Source: Saturnia japonica (Eukaryota; Arthropoda; Insecta; Lepidoptera; Saturniidae). Taken from it: a stretch of DNA of 64,000 bases. Numbering within the stretch: the stretch's first letter is position 1; each line of letters starts with the position of its first letter. The notes beneath the pieces were generated by a model. The model was not told the DNA's origin and did no database searches. It saw only the letters and a program-made list of their open reading frames with translations. A program made the position numbers and the translations under genes. The DNA lies in the NCBI GenBank assembly GCA_033032175.1, contig CM065323.1:8742001-8806000 (forward strand). The letters run 5' to 3'. Positions 23,166-34,965 of the stretch are shown here, one piece after another.

Positions 23166-24918
23166 ATATAGAAGACGAAGAAGGATATAAAGTTTAAAAA
23201 ACAACAACAGTTCGTTCGTCCGTCGACGTAAATTAAGAAAAAAATAATCAAAACATATTAAAGGTACACTGTCCAACGTTATTATGACAACGAAGTTGAC
23301 ATATCTGAATTATACCTGCATCAATTTTGGTTTTCTCTTTTTTATTTAGTAGAAAATGTTTCGTCTGCGTCCGAAATTCCCGAGAACTAATGACTTCCTA
23401 CTATGCAGGAGCATGGGTCCCGGAATTTCGTTCATCTCCCACGCACAGTGCACGGGGAAACAAATAAAATAAACTCCTTCACCGTAAAATAAATATGGTT
23501 CCGTAGTTTTTATGGTGTTTGACTGTTCAGTTCGGTAAAATTGTTTTCAAGGATATTTTAAAATATTAGTTTTTAAAGAATTCTACTTCAAGAAATGCAT
23601 ATAAAGGGATCAAAGTGTAGTACAACTGTAGAATACCACGGATTGTGCTATTCTTATTACGGCAATGCATATAGAATTCGGGGTAAGCAAAGAGTGTTGA
23701 TAATCGTATTGTACTGTTGGCGAGGTTTTGCATTTCGTTTTGTCTAATTATCCTTTTGATATTTTCCTAAGTAGGTATATTATTAGATGTGCATCATCGA
23801 CAATGATATTTTATTTTATAATATCATCAACGATTGTTTAAAATATTGCTGTGGAAATGGCTAGTGACAACAACATACTAAAACTATCAAAAAGCGTTCT
23901 ATATCTAATAATAATCATTAATAATTATGTCAAGTCGATCAATCTGGGTTCAAATACTACAATGAGCCAAAGCTTTATGTAAAACAAATTTTTCATCTGA
24001 AATATTCGAGGTGGTAATGGACCCAAAAGATAGTAAGTATGTCGAAAATCGTAATGTTCGCGTTTCGTTGGGACACGACGCGACGGTTCGCTATCGAGCA
24101 TGAGTCATCAACTCATCAGTCATCACATCACTCGTGAGATCGCGCGACGGGACGGACGGGAACCTCTCGTCTCGTATTATGATTCACAGCGTAGCTTGTT
24201 GTGACTTGTCAATACTCGACTACATGAGCTGTTGTGAGTTGTGACTCTATCTGCCGCACTCAGAATCGATCATTAAATTAATTCTAATGATCATTTAACT
24301 AAGTACCATTAAATATCCTAATGACAGATGGCTCCCAGAGTCAAAATTTAATCCTTCATTAGTTAATGATGATGACAACGGATCGACGAGTTGAAATTTT
24401 GCCACAGCAATAACTATGACAGTACATAAAGTTTTTGTTAATTTATTGAGTTTTCTTAAATGAAATTCTTATTTCCTATAATAAAAAGGTACAATTGTGT
24501 TTTCCATAATTTATGTTTATTATAAAATAAAGATAAATCATCATTTTAAGTAAAATAATTCGTAAGAGTTATAGACTTTATTTTCTGTTGCAATGGCAAA
24601 CGTCATTAGTGTGTTTAATTTGTATTTTATATGGATTTTTTACTATGTAATGTCATCAAAGCGTAGCTTATCAATAAGACGTTAAAAATCATTCTAAAGG
24701 CCCGCCATAAATGCTGAAAACCTATCGCGACATTTGGTAGGTATAGAAACTAAAAACTAAATTTTAAATAACTTAAACAGGTTATAAATATTAATGGATC
24801 TATAATGAAAAACAGTGAAATCACGTACCGAAGGTATAAATTCTTTTCTTAAAAGAGTATATGTATTTGAATTTATTGAAATAGGAAACAACGCTTCTAA
24901 CGATTGAAAAAATGGAGA
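23166..24918. other. No gene recognised; two notable patches
   Basis: Bases 23400-23560 resemble, in the opposite orientation, a stretch at 27640-27720 (GGTGTTTGACTG and TTCGGTAAAATTGTTTTC against the complement of GACAATTTTACCAAACCG), so they are an old repeat pair. Bases 24050-24260 are GC-rich, with GACACGACGCGACGG and GATCGCGCGACGGGACGG, and hold several GAGTCATCA / ACTCATCAGTCATCA phrases. A small B-box-bearing SINE scrap (GGGTTCAAATACTACAATGA) lies at 23945-23990. Confidence 0.5.
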
Positions 24919-25163
24919 ATGGCACAGAGAAATCTCTTTGAAAATTTATCTCCACTCGGGGCAGTCCGAATGTGAAATACCTCCATCCACAAGAAGATCG
25001 CAGCTAAATCACCTTATCACCTTGTGTTGTATTCGTGTGGTAAGTAGGGTCTCCGGAGCTTCTTGGGGAAGTGGGGTTCAAGGTCAGCAACGCGCTAGTG
25101 GTACCCTATGATGTAACAAGCATCCATAGGTATTCAAGCGGACCGTGTGCCTGTTTGCCACCT
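24919..25163 (+). repeat. Retroelement 3' end, family C, copy 3
   Basis: It matches the copies at 14041 and 17159 from GGCACAGAGAAATCTCTTTG to GTGTGCCTGTTTGCC. The CTTACCATCAGGCGG junction is partly deleted to TATTCAAGCGGACC. It is followed by an A-rich run (25178-25189). Confidence 0.83.
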
Positions 25164-25329
25164 TATATATTTGTATTAAAAAAAAAACGTGCTTTATAAC
25201 GTACCTACTACGTCTAGCTCTTAGCGAAAGTTGTATTTCGAGAGATTTTAAAGGCGACGCCCCAACATGTTATTACATTGTAATATTAGGTACTAGTCTT
25301 TAAGCGTTCGTTCTTCATCATGATCAGCC

Positions 25330-25500
25330 TAAACGAAAAGTAAATAAATGATAATCCACCCTTTAATAACCTTTTGATAATAAAACCTCCTTGATATTAT
25401 CTTATTGTCTCGTAAATCAGTAGGTAATGTGCTTCAGTATCTTAATTAAAGAACCCAACACTAATAACTAAAAAAAAATATTGGTCTACGACAAATTTGT
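25330..25500 (+). repeat. Diverged repeat family I, copy 1
   Basis: It aligns with 59968-60130 over ATGATAATCCACCCTTTAAT, CTTTTGATAATAAAACCTCC and GGTAATGTGCTTCAGTATCT. The copies are quite diverged but colinear over about 160 bases, in the same orientation. Origin unknown. Confidence 0.6.
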
Positions 25501-25937
25501 CTATTTCTAGTATTAAAAGTGTGCTGATCTTTGATAAAATCTAGCTTGTTAAAGTTTTACGAACAAACATTAAATTTTTCAAGAATATATTGGGAAGGCA
25601 AAGTGAAGTTATTAAATTCCTGGAACTTGATCAAATCTTAAGTGATTCGCGAGGTCTCATGTTGTATATTGCTCGAATTACCCGCATTTGTAAAATAAAT
25701 ATGGTATCTACGTCAGCTGCTAAACCCTAAGGCAAAATACCGTAAGATAATTAAGCTATGGAAGTAAGCGAAGTAGACTAACCTAGCGGTGGGGCGAATC
25801 TTACGTAGGTACTGCGATTACATAAGAACTTAATCTGTTGAGAGATCTGTTGGGTGGGCGTGATCTATTGTCGGCAATCGGCATCATCGTCACTTATCGT
25901 CAGGCTAGATAACACTCGAGCGCATGCCATTATTATC
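25501..25937. other. No recognised feature
   Basis: Bases 25780-25915 contain GCATCATCGTCACTTATCGTCAGG, which faintly recalls the family B SINE tail. The match is too weak to call. No coding signal was found. Confidence 0.4.
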
Positions 25938-26289
25938 TATACATATTATAAAATAAAATCCCCTGCCGCACTGTCCTTTTTTTAGTGATCTGTGATCTGT
26001 TAGAACGTGATAAACTCTAAAACTACCCAACGGATCTTCATACGATTTTTATCAATAGACGAGGTGATTCCTGAGGAAGGTTTTATTGTGTATAATATTA
26101 TGTGGGTTTTGTGTAAATCGGCTGTAATCTGGCCGTGATTGTTGAAGATGTCGGAAAAAAATCATGCCCACTGGGAACATTAGTGGCGTGCGCCGCTTAG
26201 ACCAATAGACTAATATATATTACATGACAAAAAAAAATTTGCTATGTATGTTCTGCTACCCCCGTGCGAAGCTGGGGCGGGTTGATAGT
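25938..26289 (+). repeat. Insect-type interspersed repeat K
   Basis: It begins CTATACATATTATAAAATAA and CCCCTGCCGCACTGTC. It continues through AACTACCCAACGGATCTTCA and CTGAGGAAGGTTTTATTGTG, and ends CGTGCGAAGCTGGGGCGGGT. I associate these blocks with a repeat common in insects. It is present once in the window. Its layout, with a GC-rich end like CGAAGC-GGGGCGGGT, parallels family A. Confidence 0.65.
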
Positions 26290-27881
26290 ACAATAAAAAA
26301 ACTTAACGCGTGCTCTAAAAACGCTCATGTTTGTTAGACCTTATAGTTAAGTTAAGGATTTGAACAAAATTGCACCAAAATTGTAATTTTTGTTGATAAA
26401 GGAAGACTGGCTCTCAGATTCATATTGTTTATCTCGAATATCAACCAAAAATTAAATTATCTTTATAACGCCTTACAAGGAAGTCATAGCAATTATACGA
26501 AAAGACGTCTTCACAACTATTTTATGAAAAGGTGATGGTTCTTTCAAGCATTTTTATCTAAATTACGCCGCATTTATTAAATTTATTTGAATTATTATAT
26601 ACAATAATTACATTAATACCTTAATAATTCACATAAGATTTCTAGCTACTATTGAATCACATCTGCGTATTATAATACAAGGTACAAAACCAGTCGCAAA
26701 CAGTACAAATACCTATTTTAAAAAATGAAGTGTAGTTAGAAACTATCTACTTAATAAAATAATTTTTAAAAATAACTTTCTCGAACGATGGCAATTCAAC
26801 GGGAATTAAAGAAACAACGGCTAAACTCATCTGATATTTTTAGAACAAAATTATTTATAAATAATATATTAAGAAACAATATAGGTACCTACACAAATCG
26901 AAATATAGAATAATTATATATTTTTGTTTAGCTATGTACTTCTATAGCCAATTCTGCGAAGTTCTGAATCCTTGTAAGCACCTAGTATAATTTACTGAAA
27001 GCTGATATCGTAACAATATTTTCAACTAGTGATCTATCATTAAATAAGGTTACCATGCATCCGACATGTGCGGAAATTTGTTTCTCTGTTCGAAATGGTG
27101 GAAAATTTACCAATGAATGAATGAATGAAGGCGAGATTGATAATACGAAATACAATTAGTCGACTCGAGGCGACTTTACCCCAACGAGCGGTATAAAGCA
27201 GAGCGTGATGATGGCTCAGTGATAAGTTATTTGGTAGGTACTCACAAAATAAAGTGCTCAGCACACATAAAGAAATTTTCACAAAAAAATAATGTTTATA
27301 ATATCAATATTTTAATTGAAGAATTATAATTGTAGATACTTGATTATATAAAATTATTGTATTAACATATTATATTATTTATTGCTTATATTTATTTAAA
27401 CGTACTTACTTAAGTGTTCCCTCTCTCCTCATGCATCACTTTACGTGTTAAATCGATATTCCGCATATGTGAAATTTTTGAATAAAAATGTCGGGAATTT
27501 TCTTATTGTTATTATTTTTTGATATGGTAACCCTACTTATATAGGATAAGCTACATTATTTTATTGAGACCCCTTTTTTCATGGTTAAAAACCACAGCAG
27601 AAGGTAAAATGAGAATAGTGGGGAGAATAATGTACAGGGGTCCATTGCGCTATGGCGGATGATTTTCTTTGTTCAGGGTATGTGGGAGACAATTTTACCA
27701 AACCGTCGAACACCAGATCCAGTTAAACCTAGCGGGAATTTAACTTATAACCTTCGTAGATCGCTAGGTAATTGAAGTGATAAAATCAATATTTAATAAA
27801 GCAGATAGATACGTAAGATTTTTTGCTCTCTCTATTACGACAATCTACAAAAAAAATATAATTATATCGAATATTTTGAAC
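26290..27881. other. No gene recognised; microsatellite and repeat
   Basis: An (AATG)n microsatellite of about five units lies at 27112-27129. Bases 27640-27720 are the partner of the reversed segment at 23400-23560 described above. The open frame at 27040-27282 spans the microsatellite and is not coding. Confidence 0.5.
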
Positions 27882-28168
27882 CAATGATGGCTAAGTGGTA
27901 GCCTGTGTGAACAACGCGTCGATCTACATGAGTTCGAATCCCTACAATGAGTCTGAGTTTTCGTTGAAAGAAACATCGTGTTGAAACCATAGAAAGGTCA
28001 TTTTCTGATTCCCGTCTGGCTAGTTATCACCCTGAAGGTTAAAATCGGTTGCCAAATTGAAAGCCAGTCCATCCAATAGGCTTAGCGTGTTAAAATCTTG
28101 GGCCACATCGTTACTTATCATCAGGTGAGATTGTGACCAGATGCTAAACTTATAAGGAATAAAAAAAT
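27882..28168 (+). repeat. SINE family B with intact B box
   Basis: The head CAATGATGGCTAAGTGGTAG (A-box-like) is followed by GAGTTCGAATCCCTACAATG. Here the B box GTTCGAATCCC (27932-27942) is perfect. The middle has the GCTAGTTATCACCCTGAAGG block and the tail ends in GGAATAAAAAAA. The part between TTGCCAAAT and GAAAGCCAGTCC is deleted compared with the 22566 copy. Confidence 0.9.
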
Positions 28169-28539
28169 AACAAAAGAAATAATAATACTGTAAGTTATGT
28201 AACCTTAATTAATAAATTAAAAACTATACTTTCGTGATTATGTCAAAATCGCCTACAAATAATGTCTTTAAGATGAACGCCTTAAGTTTTTAAGCGTTTC
28301 CGTTAATTGCAAATATCACACCTTATATTAATGTATGATGCTGCTGAAGATATGAAGACATCCGAGGCCTAGAATCACAACTGGCTTTCATTTCTATCTT
28401 CCAAAACAAATATTTAAATCCTTAACGATACAATACTTTAACATCTTAAAAATAGGTGTAGAACGATCTACAAATATGTTACAATTTCTGTACGATGTTT
28501 TCCTTTGCTAAACTCTTAGTTTACGGTAGAAACCATCTC
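28169..28539. other. No recognised feature
   Basis: AT-rich sequence between a SINE and a LINE fragment. If the LINE fragment extends upstream beyond recognition it would lie here, but no reverse-transcriptase motif can be read. Confidence 0.4.
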
Positions 28540-28750
28540 GGTACGAATAAAAAAGTTCTATGTGTCATATCTTTGCCGTACTGAAGCTGTGGAACTGACG
28601 CGATGTCGGCCAGTGTGTTCGCTCCGTTCTACAACATGAGGTCATTCACATAAAATGATGAAGAGACAGTTGAGCAGGTCGATCCCTCGGTGGTCACCAA
28701 TGTTAATGGAGTGCACATTGGCGTCACATTGCAGTGTTACGTAAAAAAAA
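28540..28750 (+). pseudogene. LINE reverse-transcriptase C-terminal remnant
   Basis: The block ATCTTTGCCGTACTGAAGCT followed by GTGGAACTGACGCG is homologous to 58366-58619, where the frame reads TVKLWNCLPASVFPPSYNIE. That LWN-LP-SVFP pattern is the conserved C-terminal end of many Jockey/CR1-like LINE ORF2 proteins. Here the frame is interrupted. The segment ends in GTAAAAAAAAA, as expected for a 3' end. Confidence 0.75.
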
Positions 28751-29231
28751 ATTATTATACCTACACCTCCTTGTACCGAATACCGTCTCTTCTAATTCAC
28801 AGCAAGTCTAAATATATGTTTCACGATATAGTTGAACCTCATTATCTATTGATTTAATTTCATTGGTAATTTAATAACATAACATTATTTTGCATTATTA
28901 TTACACATCTATCTCTCCTACATTTATTCCTGTAACATTTAACATGGTGATACAATTTATTGTCTATTTTGTCTTCTATACAAATGCTATGTAATACCAC
29001 TTTGTATAGTTTTATATTCACCCTTTTAGTAACAGAACAATATGCACGCGCAGTCTAAAAATAAAATATGGCAAAATAAACAAGTTTATTACAACAATAT
29101 TGACTAATTTCATTCTCTTTTTAATAAAATATTTAAATGCAAAATGGCAAGAAAATTGACCCTTTACCGCCTGAATGAACAAGAATCCATAATTGCTACA
29201 ACAGCGTTTAAAATTTTAAATTTTGAATGAG
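28751..29231. other. AT-rich DNA without a recognised gene
   Basis: No feature was recognised between the LINE 3' end and the GC-rich patch at 29232. Confidence 0.5.
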
Positions 29232-29335
29232 TGGATGAATGATGGCTGATGGCGTGGCGCATGCGCGAGGGAGCGGGTTGTGATTGGCTATTGTGTTGTC
29301 TGAGGCTGCTCTGCTGCAGCTTGCATTGTACATGT
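29232..29335. promoter_or_regulatory. GC-rich patch with NRF-1-like and CCAAT motifs
   Basis: Inside otherwise AT-rich DNA this patch carries the palindrome GCGCATGCGC (29257-29266), identical to the core NRF-1/Ewg binding consensus. About 16 bases on is GATTGGCTA, a reversed CCAAT box. A TTGCATTGTACATG stretch follows. The combination is typical of TATA-less promoters. No first exon or open frame can be tied to it, so this is a prediction only. Confidence 0.3.
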
Positions 29336-30688
29336 GGATGCGTTCATAATAATATTTGATTTACATTTTATGGAATAGTAAAGATGGTTTAATAGATTTG
29401 TTCCTGTTTCATGTATTTGTCGGAGAATCATGTCTATGGGATTATTTAAAAGAAGAAAACATTTGTCATAGCAACTAGATAATAGTTTGCTGAAGTACTC
29501 AGAAATACGTGGAAAATAAAATAACTGAAAAGAATGTAGAGACGCCGCGCGCTAGCAACAGTAATCGTGCTCTGGGGCCCAAGAGCTGTATAAACAGACA
29601 ACGATAGGTTTGAAGGCTGATTCTTGCTGGACCTGCATCGCAACGTGAATATCTTTAATATTGGATCAAGGTTGTTCGAGGCAACCCACTAAGTCGGAAC
29701 CCAATGAGAAGATCATTCTGGATGGAGCTTGTCAAATTATGAGGATGATCAAGAATAGTTACTTACGGACAGCGATATCATTAAACATGCGAGGCTTGGG
29801 GTGACTATTTAGGGGAGATTGAAGGCCACTGGGGGCAACCACAAATAAACAGACATACATCATTCTTACATGGGTTGTCGGACCGGGTACATACAGTGCT
29901 TGCACTTAACCCTTATTACGCCCACAATATTTGTAATTCCGTAATGAAGATATCTTGGAAAATCCTGGAGTCTCCGAAGGTCTATCTGATGTCTCTATCT
30001 TCGGCATATTAATTACTTGCTCTTTTAAAAGAAATTGAATTTTAAGTGTCGCATGTTATAATAATTACAGAATATTTCTTTATAGGTACTGTAATTGTAA
30101 ACTAACTGATTTATAAATAAGCAATGGTAACATCCTACTCAGGGTCATCTTAAGTCATGTATGAGCCATTGGGCACACAACAATTTGGGCCCCTTTAAAA
30201 AGTAAAAACATTGTGAATAAAAAAAACAATTAATTATAAGTACTTTTATTTAATTTTCTATTGGTTAACTCAATAAAAACCAAAAACACGTGATTTAAAA
30301 AATGGAACTTTATGAAGGATAGAGGGGAGGTAGAGTAAGGATATTAATTAAGAGTCAAGGATACTTAAATAATAGTCTTTATAATTTCAATTTACCTTTA
30401 TTACTCGTTTGGATTGGTTACGATAGTTTACAGAATTATACAGAAAAAAAATCGAGTTTCTGTCATATATTTGTAACCGATTATGTCATTTCATGCCCAG
30501 CACACGTCTCCCGTGTGCCAATAAAGTAAAGACCATAGATCTCTAGTAAATACGGAACTAATTCCACTAGTATTTAATTTTATTTTAAAATATATTTGTT
30601 TAGTTTTATTCGGTAGGAGTATTATGGTTAGTCTATTATTTGTATGGCGAACTCCATGAAAAAATATGATTGATGAATGAGAGTATTG
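29336..30688. other. Mostly unexplained DNA
   Basis: Bases 29530-29640 (GACGCCGCGCGCTAGCAACA, TGCTCTGGGGCCCAAGAGCT) and 29690-29900 are less AT-rich than their surroundings and may be a decayed retroelement. No conserved motif could be read. Bases 30130-30200 (GAGCCATTGGGCACACAACA) also look repeat-like. Confidence 0.4.
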
Positions 30689-31137
30689 GAACGAAGTTCC
30701 TTACGGCAGGCTTGGAGGAGATAGGGATTTTGCTGCGCGACCGAACTGAAAAAAATGTAATAGTAAAACCGTAAGAAAAAGTCCGTGGAATAAAACCGTT
30801 AAATGAGACGTGCGCGGGCGCGACTGTCGTATACACAAACGAGTAGTGTATAATACCTTTTTTTGTAATTATTTCTATTTCTACGTAATTTTATGTAGTG
30901 AAACAAAAATAAAGAGACATATTTTGTTATTTTAATTGATAATTTGAATTACGATTTTTTTTTTCGTAATTTATTATTTCCTAAAATACTGAATTTCCTA
31001 AATACTTTTCTGTACTTAAATAAAAACTAATCAGCAAAATTGAAGCGAAAAATCAAGATAACCTACATAAAATTGAGCACGATTTTTTTTTGCAAATTGT
31101 GTCGATTCTACATTAGCCGAAGGAACTTCGTTCCTAC
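30689..31137. repeat. Segment bounded by GGAACGAAGTTCCTT inverted repeats
   Basis: At 30689 the sequence GGAACGAAGTTCCTTACGGC is repeated in inverse near 31117-31137 as GCCGAAGGAACTTCGTTCC, with about 18 of 20 bases matching. Each arm is itself nearly palindromic. The two arms enclose about 430 bases of AT-rich DNA and could be the ends of an eroded non-autonomous element. No target duplication was seen. Confidence 0.45.
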
Positions 31138-32103
31138 CTGGTGTCCCACGACACCACATGTTTTTAATGATCATTAATTAACCTATGTAATCAAAATTCC
31201 ATGCAATGTTTCACATTTACAGTTAAACAAACGAAAACAGATACCTTTTCCGGTATAAACTCAATTGAAACGTAAGCTTTTCTTTATTGTTTTAAACACA
31301 AACTAAATACCCATCTCAAAAATAAAATTATAGTAAAAATACTTCATTTAGGCACATAGTGATATTTTAAAGAGGAAAAAATAAACTTATATTAATATTT
31401 TAAAAATCACATATCATAAGCATAGTATATTCAATATTATTTATTTCATAAGTCAATTTCCTCTATTAAACCCATGTGACGTGCAAGTTTTATACAAATT
31501 TAACGCATCAGTTAAAGGGGCTGTTATACGTGCATTTGTGTTTGTGGTTTAATTATTGCGGTTCGGCCGTTTGTTAAGATATCTCCGCGATTTATAACCC
31601 CCTATGTGGTTGGTGTAAAACTGAATCAATGAAGCTTCAGCAAACTTCAGTCGTAGACTTTGAATTGATTTTCGGATTATCCATAATTTCTTGTATGTAG
31701 GGTAGAGACCAGGAGTACCATCTCTATGTATGAAAAATTGTACGTCAAAAAGCGTCAAATTAGGGTGGTGAGATTCCTTTAAATGTTTGAGGCGCAAAAC
31801 GTCATTTAAATTTAACTGAAGCCTCAAGCTTTTGAAAAATAAGGTATTTTAAAAAAGTTCTAAGTTTAAGTAAATTTCATTTAGTATGTAATTCCTGTGC
31901 CTCTGATCAGTGACCAAAAGGAACCTTTTCCCATAACAATATACATTAAAATGAATTACTTACTTTTTAATTCAATAATTTATAGACAAAAGCTTCATTT
32001 AATTTTTTTTATTTAAGTCTATAAGTTCACTTTAATGTCGAAGTAAGATTGACGTAAATTGGAGAATTGACGTAAATCCGATCCATTCATGTTGGGTTAA
32101 AAT
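31138..32103. other. No recognised gene
   Basis: A 92-codon minus-strand open frame lies at 31549-31827. It is basic and rich in Leu, His and Tyr but matches no family I know. It could be a remnant of a retroelement polyprotein. Nothing else is notable. The interval ends with the 8-bp duplication GTTAAAAT (32096-32103) next to the hAT MITE. Confidence 0.45.
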
Positions 32104-32582
32104 TAGCGATGAGCCGATATGGGCTTTTGCCGATACGATACCGAAAACGATATTTATAAAAAGGTATCGCCATATCGATATCTATTGATACACTTGGTCA
32201 ATTTACAGGGGCAAGTAAATGAAACTATGTACGTTAATTACTTTTTATTCAATCAATTCAACAGAAAACACATCATTAAAATAGACAGGGAAAGGCGATT
32301 TCGGAAATTAATATAATGAAAATAATCTCTCAGATGCGACTGAGTTCATTTGAAAACTAAAGAACTTTTGAGCTAGTAGGTAGGTATTTTTAAATTTAGA
32401 TATTGCACCAAAAAATTGAAGGATCAGCTTCCCTAGTTTAGTTATCTCTCAACTTCGTCTTTGAGCGAATTCATCGTCAAAGAGGACAAAATATATGAAC
32501 GCCTCAGCGTATTAATATCGCCGATTCCAATATATCAGAGAAATTCAAATATCGGTTTCGGTACCTATCGGATGCATCGCTA
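32104..32582. mobile_element. hAT-type MITE, 479 bp
   Basis: The ends are inverted repeats: TAGCGATGAGCCGATATGGG at the left and, complemented from the right, TAGCGATGCATCCGATAGGT. Both are followed by ACCGAAAACGATATT / ACCGAAACCGATATT. The flanks are GTTAAAAT (32096-32103) and GTTAATAT (32583-32590), an 8-bp target duplication matched 7 of 8. The TAG-GATG start and 8-bp duplication define the hAT superfamily. There is no transposase inside; the open frame at 32119-32316 is spurious. Confidence 0.92.
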
Positions 32583-33527
32583 GTTAATATAGAAAAAGTA
32601 TAACAAGCAGCTGGAAGCCATACAAATTACTATACGAATGTTCATTTACACGGTTAGAAAACCCTTAATTGCAGATATCAGTTCCAATCTAAGACAATGG
32701 GTGGAATACACCCTCCACGTAGAGCCAGCGCGGCGGACTGCGGCCAGGTGGGACTTTACCGGTGTCTACACATCTGGTCAGACTTGAAAACTTAAGAAGG
32801 TATAGAACTGACGCTAGGTTCAACTACCAGGAAAATTGTACCAGCTAGTTGTAGATGTGTCATTTATAAAATACAATTTAGTAAACAATACGTAATCTTA
32901 CAATGTTATTTAAAATCTCATCAATTCACAAATAAACTGAAGCAATGATGGCATCGTAGTCATGGCTGAGACCATGACGGAACTTAGAATTCATAATCTA
33001 TAATTAGCACAATACTGAATGTAGACTCACGCTTAAAATGAACCGGATTTTTTTTTAAATTCATTTTATTAATAATTAAGACAACTATAACTTATTTATG
33101 TTTGTTTGCAAAGGAAAATTATTTTTGGGTAATAAAGTCTTTGCGAGTAAACAAAGATTTCTACAGAAGAGTGAATCGGAACCATTTCCTTTTGTAGCTC
33201 TCCTCTGTTTAACTCAATAGTCGTAATTTACGTATTTGATTCCGTTTTGACCGGCTTTATTTTAAAGTAATTAGAAGTACATCATACATGTCTATATTTA
33301 ATTATTAATAGAAGACACTGATCTATTGTTAAATTAAAAATATTTTAGTTACCTACATCAGTATTATTTCCTAATTCTAATAACACCTTTTATGTCCAAT
33401 CACTTAAGTTTATTATAATTAGGGCATAATAGTGTAGTTCTTTATCTATGTGAGAAATGAATCGTCATCGAGACGGAAAACATCCGAAAACATGTCCCTA
33501 CTTAAATATATATAGCTTAGAGATGCG
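32583..33527. other. No gene recognised; one GC-rich exon-like patch
   Basis: Bases 32663-32756 start after AATTGCAG and end before GTGGGA. They carry GAGCCAGCGCGGCGGACTGC and a frame that is open throughout (ISSNLRQWVEYTLHVEPARR). This could be an exon, but I associate GCGGCGGACTGCGGCCAGGT with repeated lepidopteran sequence, so a retroelement origin is more likely. Confidence 0.4.
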
Positions 33528-34965
33528 TCGAGTACTCGTTTATCACTCGGTACTCGGCATACTCGGCCATGTTTGTAGTACTTGTTATCGGCCGAATAAA
33601 TCGGTTTGACTGCCTAGGTACTCGAAAGGAACTCTAAATTTAAACTTTACCTCTTTATAATATTAGTGCAAATTGGGCACTGTCAGATAAATCATATAAA
33701 TAAACCGAGCATATTTAATTAAATAATCAGTATTTTTAGTGTGAATCAGATAGTACAAATAACCATCTTTAAAAAAATCTTTTATATGAATATTGATACT
33801 TTAGCAATGGCAAGTTATGATGCTGGAAAATCAAACACTCTGCCCTACCTGGTAGCAGTTTATTCCTTTTTTATTCATATAAGTTACCCGCTTTTAAAAC
33901 CAAGCGCTCACAGTATACCGTGTTGCAGGTTCACATAAATACATTTGCGAAATATTCCACGCGAGTGAATCGAACGGACTTTTATCGCGAATAAATTTCC
34001 AATTCTACAGCTATAGCACTTTTTCGATCTTCATCCTGTTGCGACTCTGTAGATGCTATTATCCTCGTAGCAATTCCAAAACTTTCATGACATTCTTCCA
34101 TAATATTTGAAGCGTTTTGTAAAATTATTAACCTAGTAGAAGCAGGATCATTTTCATCATATTTACTACTGTTTGATCTCAACACCGTTACTTCTTCGAA
34201 TGGTTTTAAAAAAAATCGGTTTTCTGTAAAGGCGGTTTACTGATGATAGTTGAACGTGACAACGGCATAAGAAAATACTGATGGAATGGTCTCATTTTTC
34301 AAAAGAAAATTTTAATTTTATTTATAGTTTTGTCAATTATAGCATAACCTACAATCGCTGCACTAGCGGACCGATGCTATTTATTTTAATGATGAAAGCA
34401 CGAATATTCGACAATATATCCCTGAACATATATTTAATATCGAAAGAATCATTACCTTTATCGCCGCAATTATCTTTGCTATAAACAATTGACACCACAT
34501 TCACTTTTCACTGCACTTCGTACTTGACGAAAACATGTAAATGTATTATTGTATAGCAGCTGTCCACGCGGACGCATCGCTCACTCAAGTAGGAGAGAGA
34601 CAGATGTCGAATGCTGCCTAACGCAGAGGCTGATTGTGCCTCTTTGTCGCTCGTTCCGCGCTCTCGCTTGCACTTCAAGCCTTAAATGAAACGCCTCAGA
34701 GCGAGGTAACGCCGCATGAGTTATGTTTTTTCGTGCGTGCAGCCGGCTCCATCTAATTATAAGACGTTGTCACGTCAATAAATAGAGAGGCAAGGTACCA
34801 AGGCTCGCTAGCCAGCCGCACATCGCGAGCAAATTTACTACAAGTTTTGAATTAAGTTAAGTTTTAAGCCGAGTTACTCGGCAGAGTATTCGGTTCGGTA
34901 AACATAAAACCGAATAATACTTGTCACTCGGTTAATCAGTAAAACTTGTACTCGGCGCATCTCTA
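33528..34965 (-). mobile_element. hAT transposon remnant, 1.44 kb
   Basis: The left end TAGAGATGCGTCGAGTAC is matched by the complement of the right end, TAGAGATGCGCCGAGTAC (17 of 18). CGGTACTCGG-type repeats occur just inside both ends. The start sequence is typical of hAT elements. The flanking 8-mers, ATATAGCT and GAATACAT, do not match well, so the duplication has decayed or one end moved. A transposase C-terminus is encoded on the minus strand. Most of the transposase is missing, so this is an internally deleted copy. GC-rich sequence at 34560-34760 belongs to the element. Confidence 0.85.
33790..34185 (-). pseudogene. hAT transposase C-terminal (dimerisation) remnant
   Basis: On the minus strand a short frame ends ...DEDRKSAIAVELEIYSR (33982 side). 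Past it, through frameshifts and stops, the sequence still reads YCERLVLKAGNLYE and then KLLPGRAECLIFQHHNLPLL. This corresponds to the hAT C-terminal pattern: an ELE-Y block, ER-FS-AGN, R-RL-P and a closing L-FL--NL. That domain mediates transposase dimerisation and contributes the catalytic Glu region in intact proteins. At least two disruptions are visible, so it is non-functional. Confidence 0.72.

Noticed and set aside
32938..32985. Possible SINE head (AGCAATGATGGCATCG)
   Set aside because: Only about 16 bases match the family B head and no B box follows.
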